Virus record (IMG/VR): IMGVR_UViG_3300032322_000225
Span: 1-39,736 of that record
Reading direction: 5' to 3' (one strand)
Source: a virus
DNA: 39,736 nt
A model generated the notes under the pieces. It was not told the DNA's origin and ran no database searches. It saw only the letters and a list, made by a program, of their open reading frames with translations. This document shows positions 29,748 through 37,103 of the stretch, in pieces. A program made the position numbers and the translations under genes. The stretch's first letter is position 1. The number at the start of each line of letters is the position of its first letter.

Positions 29748-30020
29748 GTGGCAGAGTATTTATTTGTAACACCCAGTGTTGAAGAAACACCTATGGGCTG
29801 GCACCGACTCCTTGAGCGTTATTCTATTGCTCGTGGCGTAACAGTAATGATGATAAATGGTATGTATTCCTCTTATCGCTACCCCGCACAAACTGAGATT
29901 GCTACAGCAACAGAAGTCTACTTAGGTGGACACAGATATATTATTGACGAAGCAACTAAGAATCGTCTAACAAACCCAAGCATCGGGGGCAACTATGGGG
30001 AATACATTACAGAAGTATGA
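29748..30020 (+). CDS. Small virion-assembly protein after capsid
   Basis: The 90-residue protein starts at GTG 29748 behind AAAGGAGAAACA. It has strand-rich segments (RGVTVMMINGMYSSYRYP, EVYLGGHRYIID) and suits a head-completion or head-tail joining protein by position. No family is recognised. The next gene starts within its end (26-base overlap). Confidence 0.6.
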   Translation: MAEYLFVTPSVEETPMGWHRLLERYSIARGVTVMMINGMYSSYRYPAQTEIATATEVYLGGHRYIIDEATKNRLTNPSIGGNYGEYITEV

Positions 30021-30432
30021 TTGCTCAGTTCAAGGGCACAAGAGTAAAGTAGTAAAAGACGGATACGATTTAGTAGACGGACAAATGATTTTTAAGGTTG
30101 AGTTGTTTGGCTGCACAGAGTGCAATGCGACCTCACCAGAACCATGGTCAGACATGGGTGTAGTTACCCCTAACCCAGACCACATTGATTCAGAGTTTTG
30201 TTTATGCTTTGGGTGTAAGGCTCGTACTCTCCAACTATCCCCAGGAGATGCTGCAAGCAATAAAGGTATGTCCCAAAAAAAATGGGATAAGGAGTTAGAC
30301 CTTTACAGGTCTGCTCGCAGTCAAGGAATCCAGCCAGCAGGAACTTCCACTAGGCAAGTACAAAAAGCAATAGATGATTCAAACAAAGTAGGCAAAGCCT
30401 ACGATGCAAACACCAATAGTTTTAAGGGGTAA
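29995..30432 (+). CDS. Zinc-binding protein in the head region
   Basis: The 145-residue protein has cysteine pairs C40/C43 (FGCTECNAT) and C69/C71/C74 (CLCFGC), plus C10 and H15, consistent with one or two structural zinc sites. A Lys/Gln-rich helical tail follows. The role in the particle or its assembly is unknown. ATG 29995 follows GGGGG and overlaps the previous gene. Confidence 0.6.
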   Translation: MGNTLQKYDCSVQGHKSKVVKDGYDLVDGQMIFKVELFGCTECNATSPEPWSDMGVVTPNPDHIDSEFCLCFGCKARTLQLSPGDAASNKGMSQKKWDKELDLYRSARSQGIQPAGTSTRQVQKAIDDSNKVGKAYDANTNSFKG

Positions 30433-30434
30433 AC

Positions 30435-31136
30435 ATGACTGCCATCGTAGGTATTCAGGGAAAAGGCTGGGCAGTAATAGCAGCAGATTCCATGACTACC
30501 TATGATGACAAACCCTACTACGCCAAGGGTATGGATAAGGCAGTACGCAAGGGTGATTATGTGTTCGCCTTTGCAGGAGATGCCGTTGCTGGCAACATAG
30601 CAGAGTTTCTATGGACTCCACCTAAACTTATTAAGACGATGCCACTGGATGCTTTTATGCAAGTTAAAGTGCTTCCATCTCTACGAGAAGCAATGAAAGA
30701 ACATGGCTACGAGCCAGATGCAATCAAAGACCCCAACGCTGGGTTTGATGCACTTATGTGTTTAAACGGTGTTATCTATGAAATTGACGAGGAGTACATG
30801 TGGTCACGAGATGACCGTGGACTCTACGCAGTAGGCAGTGGTGGGCAGTTAGCACTAGGTGCATTAGCCACTGGCTTTAGTAAGAACTCAATGAAGGCAG
30901 CAGAGTTTGCTGCTCGTAGAGCAATCAAGATTTCCGCTGACTACTGCATAGGTGTTGGTGGGGATGTCAAAGTAATCACTCAAAAGGGGAACAACATGCC
31001 AGCAATGAAGAAGAAAGCAGTATCACCAGCCATGAAGAAGAAGGCTTATGCAATGGCTGAAAAGGTTGAATCAAAGTCTGCAAAGGCTAAAGAACTTAAG
31101 AAGGGCATGTCAATGCTCAAGAAGAAGGCGATGTAA
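30435..31136 (+). CDS. HslV/proteasome-like Ntn peptidase with Lys-rich tail
   Basis: Residues 1-185 align with HslV and proteasome beta subunits. The N-terminus is MTAIVGIQ with Thr2 as nucleophile after Met removal, an Asp at mature position 17 (VIAADS), a KGMDKAVRKGD segment near the catalytic-lysine position, FAFAGDAVAG, and YAVGSGGQLALGAL. No HslU-like ATPase is encoded. The gene lies among head genes, so it may be the capsid maturation protease. A Lys/Ala-rich tail (about 188-233) resembles the small basic proteins encoded downstream. An internal ATG at 30996 has AAAAGGGG upstream and could make this tail alone. Confidence 0.75.
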   Translation: MTAIVGIQGKGWAVIAADSMTTYDDKPYYAKGMDKAVRKGDYVFAFAGDAVAGNIAEFLWTPPKLIKTMPLDAFMQVKVLPSLREAMKEHGYEPDAIKDPNAGFDALMCLNGVIYEIDEEYMWSRDDRGLYAVGSGGQLALGALATGFSKNSMKAAEFAARRAIKISADYCIGVGGDVKVITQKGNNMPAMKKKAVSPAMKKKAYAMAEKVESKSAKAKELKKGMSMLKKKAM

Positions 31137-31138
31137 TT

Positions 31139-31261
31139 ATGTGCGTATCATGTGGCTGCGGGACTAAAACCGTCAACGCAGATGACAACTTTGGAACTAT
31201 TAACCCGTACGGCATCCCTGCCCCTGCGGTCAATAATCCAACTACTCTTGGTGAAAAGTAA
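31139..31261 (+). CDS. 40-residue Cys-containing small protein
   Basis: The ORF begins MCVSCGCGTKT, with three cysteines in the first seven residues, and continues with an Asn/Pro/Gly-rich tail. It fills the gap between the HslV-like gene and the next mini-gene, with its stop overlapping the next start in TAATG. Small CxxCxC proteins of this kind occur in phage head regions, but no role is known. Confidence 0.6.
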   Translation: MCVSCGCGTKTVNADDNFGTINPYGIPAPAVNNPTTLGEK

Positions 31262-31422
31262 TGCCGAAAGGCATGGGGTTCCAAGCAGCCCAGAAATCAA
31301 TAGCCAAGAAACAAGGTATCCCGATGAAAAATGCGGGTGCAATTCTGGCTGCAGGTGCACGCAATGCAAGTGCAGCAGCAAAGAAGAAGAATCCAAATCT
31401 TAAGAAGGTTAAAGGAAAATAA
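31261..31422 (+). CDS. 53-residue basic protein
   Basis: The ORF encodes a Lys/Ala/Gly-rich protein (AKKQGIPMKNAGAILAAGAR, then a Lys-rich end). High positive charge and lack of hydrophobic core suggest DNA or RNA binding, or a virion filler. It belongs to a run of three such genes (31261-31841), each joined to the next by direct or one-base-overlapping junctions. Confidence 0.6.
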   Translation: MPKGMGFQAAQKSIAKKQGIPMKNAGAILAAGARNASAAAKKKNPNLKKVKGK

Positions 31423-31680
31423 ATGTCAGACCCAAGGCTAAAGCGAGCAGGAGTGTCAGGCTTTAACAAGCCTAAGCGCACACCAAGTCATCCAACAAAG
31501 TCACATGTAGTTGTGGCTAAGGAAGGCGATAAGGTCAAAACTATTCGCTTTGGTCAACAGGGTGTTAGTGGAGACAAATCTCCAACAGCAAGACAAAAAT
31601 CGTTCAAGGCTCGCCATGCAAGCAACATTGCCAAAGGCAAAATGAGTGCTGCATATTGGGCAGATAAGGTGAAATGGTAA
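31423..31680 (+). CDS. Basic protein with KSFKARH / AAYWADKVKW motif
   Basis: The 85-residue protein has a basic N-terminus, the strand TIRFGQQGVSGDK, and a C-terminal half with ARQKSFKARHASNIAKGK ending in AAYWADKVKW. I recognise this tail from small phage proteins near portal and head genes (perhaps the DUF5872 group, from memory). It is probably a minor virion or packaging-related protein. The stop overlaps the next start. Confidence 0.7.
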   Translation: MSDPRLKRAGVSGFNKPKRTPSHPTKSHVVVAKEGDKVKTIRFGQQGVSGDKSPTARQKSFKARHASNIAKGKMSAAYWADKVKW

Positions 31681-31841
31681 TGGCTAAAAAGGAAGTATGG
31701 GATAAACCAAACCCTAAGAAAAAATCAACACCGCTATCACCCGCTGCTAAAGCATCAGCAAAGGCTGCTGCTAAAAAGGCTGGCAGAAAGTATCCCAATC
31801 TTGTGGACAACATGAGAGCAGCACAAAAGAAAGGCAAGTAA
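31680..31841 (+). CDS. 53-residue basic Lys/Ala-rich protein
   Basis: Starting MAKKEVWDKPNPKKK, the protein is dominated by Lys, Ala, Ser and Pro (SPAAKASAKAAAKKAG) and resembles histone-H1-like tails. It shares the style of the tail of the HslV-like protein and of the 31261-31422 product. A packaging or DNA-condensing role is possible but not shown. Confidence 0.6.
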   Translation: MAKKEVWDKPNPKKKSTPLSPAAKASAKAAAKKAGRKYPNLVDNMRAAQKKGK

Positions 31842-31843
31842 TT

Positions 31844-32119
31844 ATGGCTACAGGTTATGACGGTTCAACACTCGTTGCTGAGTTAAATAGACTTGCCAAT
31901 GAAGGCACTTATCCAAACCGAACTGTTTTCTTAGATGCACCAGGTGCTGCCAATAAATGGGCTGGAACTACTGGTAAAGATTTATTAGGAGCGCTGAACT
32001 ACAAGGCTAGTTCATCTCGCCAACCAGATAACTTTAAAGGTTTAAACGCAGTATGCAATGAACTTGCTGGCACAACAAACAAGTCGGCAGTATCAGCATT
32101 GAGGAGCATTGACCTGTGA
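31844..32119 (+). CDS. Small head-tail region protein
   Basis: The 91-residue protein contains NYKASSSRQPDNFKGLNAVCNELAGTTNKSAVSALRSI (start of this stretch near residue 52), with AVCNELAGTTNKSA as the clearest block. Similar short repeats of NELAGT type occur in phage structural proteins. It directly precedes the adaptor gene and overlaps its start by 4 bases. The position suits a connector or tail-completion protein. A GTTTAAAC encodes Leu-Asn. Confidence 0.6.
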   Translation: MATGYDGSTLVAELNRLANEGTYPNRTVFLDAPGAANKWAGTTGKDLLGALNYKASSSRQPDNFKGLNAVCNELAGTTNKSAVSALRSIDL

Positions 32120-33039
32120 GCACACTTGAACAACTTACTGACCGTGTAGATACACTTCTTCACGGCTACAGTTTAAACATGGAATCAACCACATGGTTGA
32201 CTGGTGCTATAACAACTACCACTCAGACTACTATTTCTGTTTATGATTCTAATGTTGTAAGCCGTGGCTTCATCCAAATTGGCGATGAGATTATGTATGT
32301 TAATACTACAAATAACATTGACAATACCCTTACCCTTGCACCATGGGGTCGTGGGCAGCGTGGCACAATAGCAACAACGCATGACAACTCATCTAAGGTA
32401 ATGGTATCCCCACTGTTTCCTCGTTTTGAAATCAAGCGTGCTATTAACGACACACTCAATGCAATGTATCCAGATATATTTGCCATTGGTCAATACCAGT
32501 TCCCGTTTATTGCTGCTCGTACAACTTACGATGTTCCAGATGTAATTCAAAACATCTTGTCCGTAACTCACCATGTCATTGGTCCATCTCAAGAGTGGCT
32601 ACCAGTGCGTGCATGGCAATTAGATAGAACAGCAAACCCAGCACAGTATGGCACTAACGGTGCCTTTGGACATACCCTTGGTATTTACTCATCAGTAGTT
32701 CCAGGGCGTATTGTCAATGTGGCTTACTCAAAGCGCCCAACACTTTTTGACATCACACAATTACCATCAGTTACACAAGAATACTCAACGGTAACTGGCA
32801 TGCCTGACTACTCAGAAGATGTAGTTATCTATGGCGCAGCCTTCCGTATGATTTCTTTCCTAGACCCTTCACGCCTTGGTGCGCTATCTGCAGAAGCAGA
32901 TGTGCTTGATAACCAGCGTGGAGCACGAAGTGGTGAGAACGCAGCACGCTTCTTGTTCAATGTTTACAACACTCGTCTTAAGGAAGTGGCGGAGAACCAA
33001 CGCCGTCAGTTCCCTATTCGTTCACACTATCAGAGATAA
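32116..33039 (+). CDS. Head-tail adaptor / tail tubular protein-like
   Basis: The 307-residue protein starts at GTG, with a strand-rich domain (about 25-105, including GFIQIGDEIMYV and PWGRGQRGTIATTH) and a mainly helical part with RFEIKRAINDTLNAMYP and VVIYGAAFRMISFLDPSR. This mix resembles gp11/gatekeeper-type adaptors of short-tailed phages. It would close the portal and dock the tail. The evidence is layout and position. No close relative is identified from sequence alone. Confidence 0.6.
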   Translation: MSTLEQLTDRVDTLLHGYSLNMESTTWLTGAITTTTQTTISVYDSNVVSRGFIQIGDEIMYVNTTNNIDNTLTLAPWGRGQRGTIATTHDNSSKVMVSPLFPRFEIKRAINDTLNAMYPDIFAIGQYQFPFIAARTTYDVPDVIQNILSVTHHVIGPSQEWLPVRAWQLDRTANPAQYGTNGAFGHTLGIYSSVVPGRIVNVAYSKRPTLFDITQLPSVTQEYSTVTGMPDYSEDVVIYGAAFRMISFLDPSRLGALSAEADVLDNQRGARSGENAARFLFNVYNTRLKEVAENQRRQFPIRSHYQR

Positions 33040-33051
33040 GGTAACCCCACC

Positions 33052-34650
33052 ATGGCAGCAGGCGACCCAGGCGCACTCAAGCGGAACTTTTCCGCCACAG
33101 CGATTGAAACAACACTCGTTAACTCTATTTCATCAGCAGCAACTGGCGACACAACTACAAGCGTTTCTGTTGTATCTGTTAGCGGTTACCCTGCTGTTCC
33201 ATTTACGCTCATCCTTGCACCAGATACAAACAAAGAAGAAGTTGTTACCTGTATATCTGTAGTTGGAACAACGCTTCAAATTGTCCGAGGTCAAGACCAA
33301 ACTCTTGCGGTTTCTCACACCGCTGGTACATCTGTACGCCATGGCGTATCTGGTCGTGACTTTAAAGAAGAACAGACTCACATTGCAGCCCGTGGCTATG
33401 ACATTGATTCAGGTATTCTTTCTAACGCTTCACAAACACATGTTCACGGACTTGTAGCAGGCGATGGTTCAGTAGTTGGTGCAGACCAATTAGTAACTCT
33501 TACTCGCAAAACTCTTACAACGCCTACAATCAATGGCGCTACTCTTACTGGAACAGTAACTGCATCTGCAGCCACTATTGCCAGCCCTACAATTACTAGC
33601 CCTACCATTTCAGGCAGCCCAGTTATTACTGGTCTTTCATCTGCTGGTATGTCATCATCATCGGCTGCGCCTAAGTCTTATGTAGATGCACTGATTACTA
33701 CCAACCAAGCCTCTGCTACCGCAGCAGCAACAAGCGCAGCAAGTGCTGCGACTAGCGCTACTGCAGCAGCCACAAGTGCAACATCGGCTGCTACAAGTGC
33801 AACTGCTGCTGCTACCTCGGCAACCAGCGCTGCAGCAAGTGCAACAGCAGCAGCAACTTCTGCTGCTAGTGCTGCTGCATCTACTTCTGCTGCTGCTGCA
33901 AGCGCATCCGCTGCAGCAACATCAGCCACAAGTGCTGCTGCATCGGCTACCGCTGCTGCTACTAGCGCTACAAGCGCATCTGCTTCTGCATCAACTGCAG
34001 CCTCATCTGCAGCCACTGGTGTAACCGCTGCTACTAACGCAGCAACCTCTGCAACTTCTGCTGCAGCCAGTGCAACGGCTGCTGCTACAAGCGCCACAAG
34101 CGCTGCTGCTAGTGCATCTGCTGCTTCTGGAAGTGCTACAAGTGCAGCAACTTCTGCATCTAATGCTTCTGCTTCATCTGCTCAGGCTGCTATCTCTGCT
34201 TCAAGTTCTGCTACATCTGCTACCTCTGCAGCAACTAGCGCATCAAGTGCTGCTGCTTCTCTTGTATCAATTACTGGACAAACAGGTTCTGGTCTTGTCC
34301 GTGACATGGGTGAAATTACAAGCGCAGATACAACATCAACAACATATATCAACATTGCAACCGTTACCGCTGAGGCGCAGGCTGCTGCTACCTCTGCCAC
34401 AACAAGTGCAACCAGCGCTGCTACTAGCGCTACTTCTGCTGCAGCAAGTCAAACTGCTGCTGCAACATCTGCAACATCAGCAGCAGCATCTGCTACTGCT
34501 GCTGCTACATCCGCTGCATCTGCTGCTGCAAGTGCAACCGCTGCAGCAAGTGCTGTTCCCGCCGTCACCGCAGGTGTCAGTGGGTATTTCTTATCAAACA
34601 ATGGAACAACCGCTTCATGGACTAACCTCTCAGATTGGGGAACCGTATAA
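33052..34650 (+). CDS. Tail fibre with Ala/Ser/Thr repeat shaft
   Basis: The 532-residue protein has a globular N-terminal domain (about 1-215) that would attach to the tail, with FKEEQTHIAARGYDIDSG and HVHGLVAGDGS. A long shaft of ATSA/ASAA-type repeats follows (about 225-405 and again 440-505), broken by one ordered segment (VRDMGEITSADTTSTTYINI). It ends with a short YFLSNNGTTASWTNL cap. Such shafts form coiled coils or beta helices in phage fibres. The DNA of the shaft is a degenerate repeat that gives long artificial reading frames on both strands. Confidence 0.8.
   Translation: MAAGDPGALKRNFSATAIETTLVNSISSAATGDTTTSVSVVSVSGYPAVPFTLILAPDTNKEEVVTCISVVGTTLQIVRGQDQTLAVSHTAGTSVRHGVSGRDFKEEQTHIAARGYDIDSGILSNASQTHVHGLVAGDGSVVGADQLVTLTRKTLTTPTINGATLTGTVTASAATIASPTITSPTISGSPVITGLSSAGMSSSSAAPKSYVDALITTNQASATAAATSAASAATSATAAATSATSAATSATAAATSATSAAASATAAATSAASAAASTSAAAASASAAATSATSAAASATAAATSATSASASASTAASSAATGVTAATNAATSATSAAASATAAATSATSAAASASAASGSATSAATSASNASASSAQAAISASSSATSATSAATSASSAAASLVSITGQTGSGLVRDMGEITSADTTSTTYINIATVTAEAQAAATSATTSATSAATSATSAAASQTAAATSATSAAASATAAATSAASAAASATAAASAVPAVTAGVSGYFLSNNGTTASWTNLSDWGTV
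33721..34260 (+). repeat. Degenerate coding repeat of the fibre shaft
   Basis: Short units encoding ATSA, ASAA and TAAA motifs are repeated dozens of times with varied codons. A smaller second block lies at 34378-34555. Codon variety reduces recombination, yet the region remains a likely hot spot for length change. Confidence 0.8.
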
Positions 34651-35216
34651 TGTCATTTGCATTTCAACGCCGTAGAGGAACAACCGCTGCACACGCATCC
34701 TTTACAGGTCTACTAGGAGAACTTACAGTAGACACAGATAAGGACACAGTAGTAGTCCACGATGGTGCAACTGCAGGTGGTTTCCCACTTGCTAGAGCAC
34801 AGGGTGGAAGCCTTGCTGATGCAACCACAAGAGGACTAGAAGAAGATATAAATGTTGTGGCTTCTGCTGCAACTGGAACTATTAACTTTGAAGTTGCTAC
34901 AGCATCTATCTGGTATTACACAACTAACGCATCAGCCAACCACACTCTTAACTTTAGATACAGCAGTAGCGTGGCTCTTAACACATCACTGCCAGTAGGT
35001 GACACGATTACCTTGGTATGGCTAAACACCAATGGGGCAACTGCTTACTATCCAAACACTATTCAGATTGACGGAACAACCGTTACACCAAAGTGGCAGG
35101 GTGGAACTGCGCCTACTACTGGTAATGCATCATCTATTGATGCCTATGTGTTTACAATTATTAAGACAGCATCTGCTACTTATACAGTCCTTGCATCACA
35201 AACAAGATTCGCTTAA
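34650..35216 (+). CDS. Tail fibre / receptor-binding protein with Mtd-N-like start
   Basis: The 188-residue protein begins with RRGTTAAHASFTG, then LLGELTVDTDKDTVVVHDGA and TAGGFPLAR. This matches the N-terminal module seen in many phage fibre and tropism proteins (major tropism determinant N-terminal type). A beta-rich remainder with many Thr and Asn follows. ATG 34650 overlaps the preceding stop (TAATG). It probably sits at the fibre tip with the preceding shaft protein. Confidence 0.75.
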   Translation: MSFAFQRRRGTTAAHASFTGLLGELTVDTDKDTVVVHDGATAGGFPLARAQGGSLADATTRGLEEDINVVASAATGTINFEVATASIWYYTTNASANHTLNFRYSSSVALNTSLPVGDTITLVWLNTNGATAYYPNTIQIDGTTVTPKWQGGTAPTTGNASSIDAYVFTIIKTASATYTVLASQTRFA

Positions 35217-35228
35217 TAGGGGGTAGTC

Positions 35229-35783
35229 ATGCCGTTGCTTACAACGCAATCTGCTAAAGGTTATGGGTTTGGTTCATTAGTTGCACCGAGCATCTCAACA
35301 TCCTATGTATCTTTAGGTTCTGTAAAACTTGCATCAAATCAAACATCAGTAACATTTTCAAGCATACCTGCAACCTATAAACATTTAGAGATTCGACTCT
35401 TTCAAAGAAAATCTGCAGGCGGAAATGATGCTTTGCTTATGCATTTGAACGGAGATTTTACAAATGGAAACTACGCATACTATTCTTTTGGTGGAGATGG
35501 AACGGCGTTTGTTCAATCTATTGTAGATAATGCAGGCATTGGTTCTACTAGAAGTAATGGCTGGAACACAACAGTAATAACAATTCCAGATTATGCATCT
35601 ACCGCTAAAGTTAAGTCTTATCAATCTTTAAGCGGAAGTTCTAGCCAGACCGAGAGTTGTATTTTTTATGTTGGAACTGCGTGGGATAACACATCTGCTG
35701 TCAACACAATTAGATTAACGGTAAGTGACGGAAATCCTTTCATAACTGGCTCTGTCTTTGCACTATATGGAATTAAGGGGTAA
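35229..35783 (+). CDS. Tail-tip beta protein, YGIK paralogue 1
   Basis: The 184-residue protein is made of Ser/Thr/Asn-rich beta strands. It has SVKLASNQTSVTFSSIPATYKHLE and ends FALYGIKG. Two neighbouring genes encode proteins with the same plan: an N-terminal strand, a TFxSIPxTYxxL block and a terminal F-x-LYGIK. They are diverged paralogues, probably receptor-binding or fibre-tip subunits. It starts 12 bases after the previous gene behind AGGGGGTAG. Confidence 0.7.
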   Translation: MPLLTTQSAKGYGFGSLVAPSISTSYVSLGSVKLASNQTSVTFSSIPATYKHLEIRLFQRKSAGGNDALLMHLNGDFTNGNYAYYSFGGDGTAFVQSIVDNAGIGSTRSNGWNTTVITIPDYASTAKVKSYQSLSGSSSQTESCIFYVGTAWDNTSAVNTIRLTVSDGNPFITGSVFALYGIKG

Positions 35784-35785
35784 TA

Positions 35786-36328
35786 ATGCCAATAACAATT
35801 TCGCCAACAGGCACAACAACCGAAGCAGATGCTTACTTTCCTATTGCAACTTACATATTTCCAAGTGCTGCTAACTCTTATACCTTTACAAGTATTCCTG
35901 GAACTTATGATGATTTAGTTCTTATTGTTGCAAATAGCACTTGTAGTTCTGGTCAGACCATTGAAATGCAATTTAATGGCGATACTGCAAACAACTATGC
36001 TTACGCTAACATAACAGCACCAAATGGTTATGGTATTCCTACAGTAAGTGGGGTTAGCACCAGCCGAGACAAAATACCAGTAGGCTCGACATATTCTGGT
36101 GAAAGTTCCACAAAGGCTGCTATTTTAGTATTGCATATAAACCAATACTCTCAATCATCTTATCCAAAAACATGTGCTTCAACTTATGGACAAGCAGATA
36201 TTGAAGCAAATGCATGCACTGGTTCTTGGACAGGAACTGCGCCTATAACTTCTATAAAACTTGGTCTTTTTTCTGCTAACTTTCAAACTGGAACACAATT
36301 TACTTTATACGGAATTAAGAGAGGTTAA
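35786..36328 (+). CDS. Tail-tip beta protein, YGIK paralogue 2
   Basis: The 180-residue protein shares the family plan: IFPSAANSYTFTSIPGTYDD near the start, a middle domain with few residues in common with its neighbours, and FTLYGIKRG at the end. It starts 2 bases after the previous stop. The middle domains of the three paralogues differ far more than their ends, as expected for host-contacting surfaces. Confidence 0.7.
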   Translation: MPITISPTGTTTEADAYFPIATYIFPSAANSYTFTSIPGTYDDLVLIVANSTCSSGQTIEMQFNGDTANNYAYANITAPNGYGIPTVSGVSTSRDKIPVGSTYSGESSTKAAILVLHINQYSQSSYPKTCASTYGQADIEANACTGSWTGTAPITSIKLGLFSANFQTGTQFTLYGIKRG

Positions 36329-36330
36329 TT

Positions 36331-36834
36331 ATGCCAGCAACTTATACACTTATTGCCAGCACAACCATACCAAGTGCTACTGCTGCATATACATTTAACA
36401 CTATACCTGGAACATATACAGACTTGAAACTTATATGGTCAGTAAAGGCTTCAAATGGTTGTGATGGTAGTATCACTTTTAACAGTGTTACATCTGGCTA
36501 TAACTATCGTTCTATTTTTGATGTTAATCGAACAACTGGTTCTCCAGAAACCTATGGTGGAAATGTTACTAATAGTTGCGTAGTGCAGTATTTTCAAAGC
36601 AATCTTTTTAATGCTGGTGCTATGTATGTCACTAACTATGCTACTGCAACCCAAAAATCAATATGGACAGATAGCACTCGCCCTAACTTAACATCTACCA
36701 GCGACTTCTCTCTTGTTCCAATGTCACATAACTGGAATAACACAGCAACTATTACTAGTTTAACATTTACATTAAACTCAGCAAATATAGAACCAAACTC
36801 ACAATTTTCATTATACGGAATCAAAAACTCATAA
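36331..36834 (+). CDS. Tail-tip beta protein, YGIK paralogue 3
   Basis: The 167-residue protein has TIPSATAAYTFNTIPGTYTD near the start and FSLYGIKNS at the end, which places it with the two upstream paralogues. It is closest to paralogue 2 in the N-terminal block. It is the last of the tandem set. A receptor-binding role is inferred from position, composition and divergence. Confidence 0.7.
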   Translation: MPATYTLIASTTIPSATAAYTFNTIPGTYTDLKLIWSVKASNGCDGSITFNSVTSGYNYRSIFDVNRTTGSPETYGGNVTNSCVVQYFQSNLFNAGAMYVTNYATATQKSIWTDSTRPNLTSTSDFSLVPMSHNWNNTATITSLTFTLNSANIEPNSQFSLYGIKNS

Positions 36835-36843
36835 GGAGAAATA

Positions 36844-37077
36844 ATGACACAACTAAAAGAAATAATCCACAACTGTGAAACTGGCGAGATTACAGAAAGA
36901 TTTTTAACAGCAGAAGAAGTTGCTGTAAGAGAAGAAATGGCTGCTCAAGCAGCAGCAGAAAAGCAAGCCAGAGAAGATGCAGCAGCAGCATTTGCTGTTC
37001 TCAAAGAATCTGCTAAGGCTAAGTTGGTAGCAGGCACACCGCTTACAGAAGAAGAAGCAGCAACAATCGTTTTTTAA
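36844..37077 (+). CDS. Small coiled-coil protein in the tail module
   Basis: The 77-residue protein has a short N-terminal part (KEIIHNCETGEITERF), then a long Glu/Ala/Lys-rich helix (about 22-58) and a short end. It lies between the fibre genes and the large tail protein and may act as a fibre-assembly factor or small tail component. GGAGAAATA precedes ATG 36844. A GTTTAAAC lies in the gap after it. Confidence 0.6.
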   Translation: MTQLKEIIHNCETGEITERFLTAEEVAVREEMAAQAAAEKQAREDAAAAFAVLKESAKAKLVAGTPLTEEEAATIVF

Positions 37078-37103
37078 TTCCGTTTAAACAATAAGGAGAA
37101 ACA

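Noticed and set aside
33678-34097. 139-residue minus-strand ORF made of Ala/Val repeats
   Set aside because: It is the mirror of the Ala/Ser/Thr repeat of the fibre gene on the plus strand. The repeat keeps all frames open, and it has no ribosome-binding site.
34070-34675. 201-residue Leu/Gln-rich plus-strand ORF
   Set aside because: It is a frame shadow of the fibre repeat. Its composition is that of repeated CTGCTG-type codons, not a protein fold.
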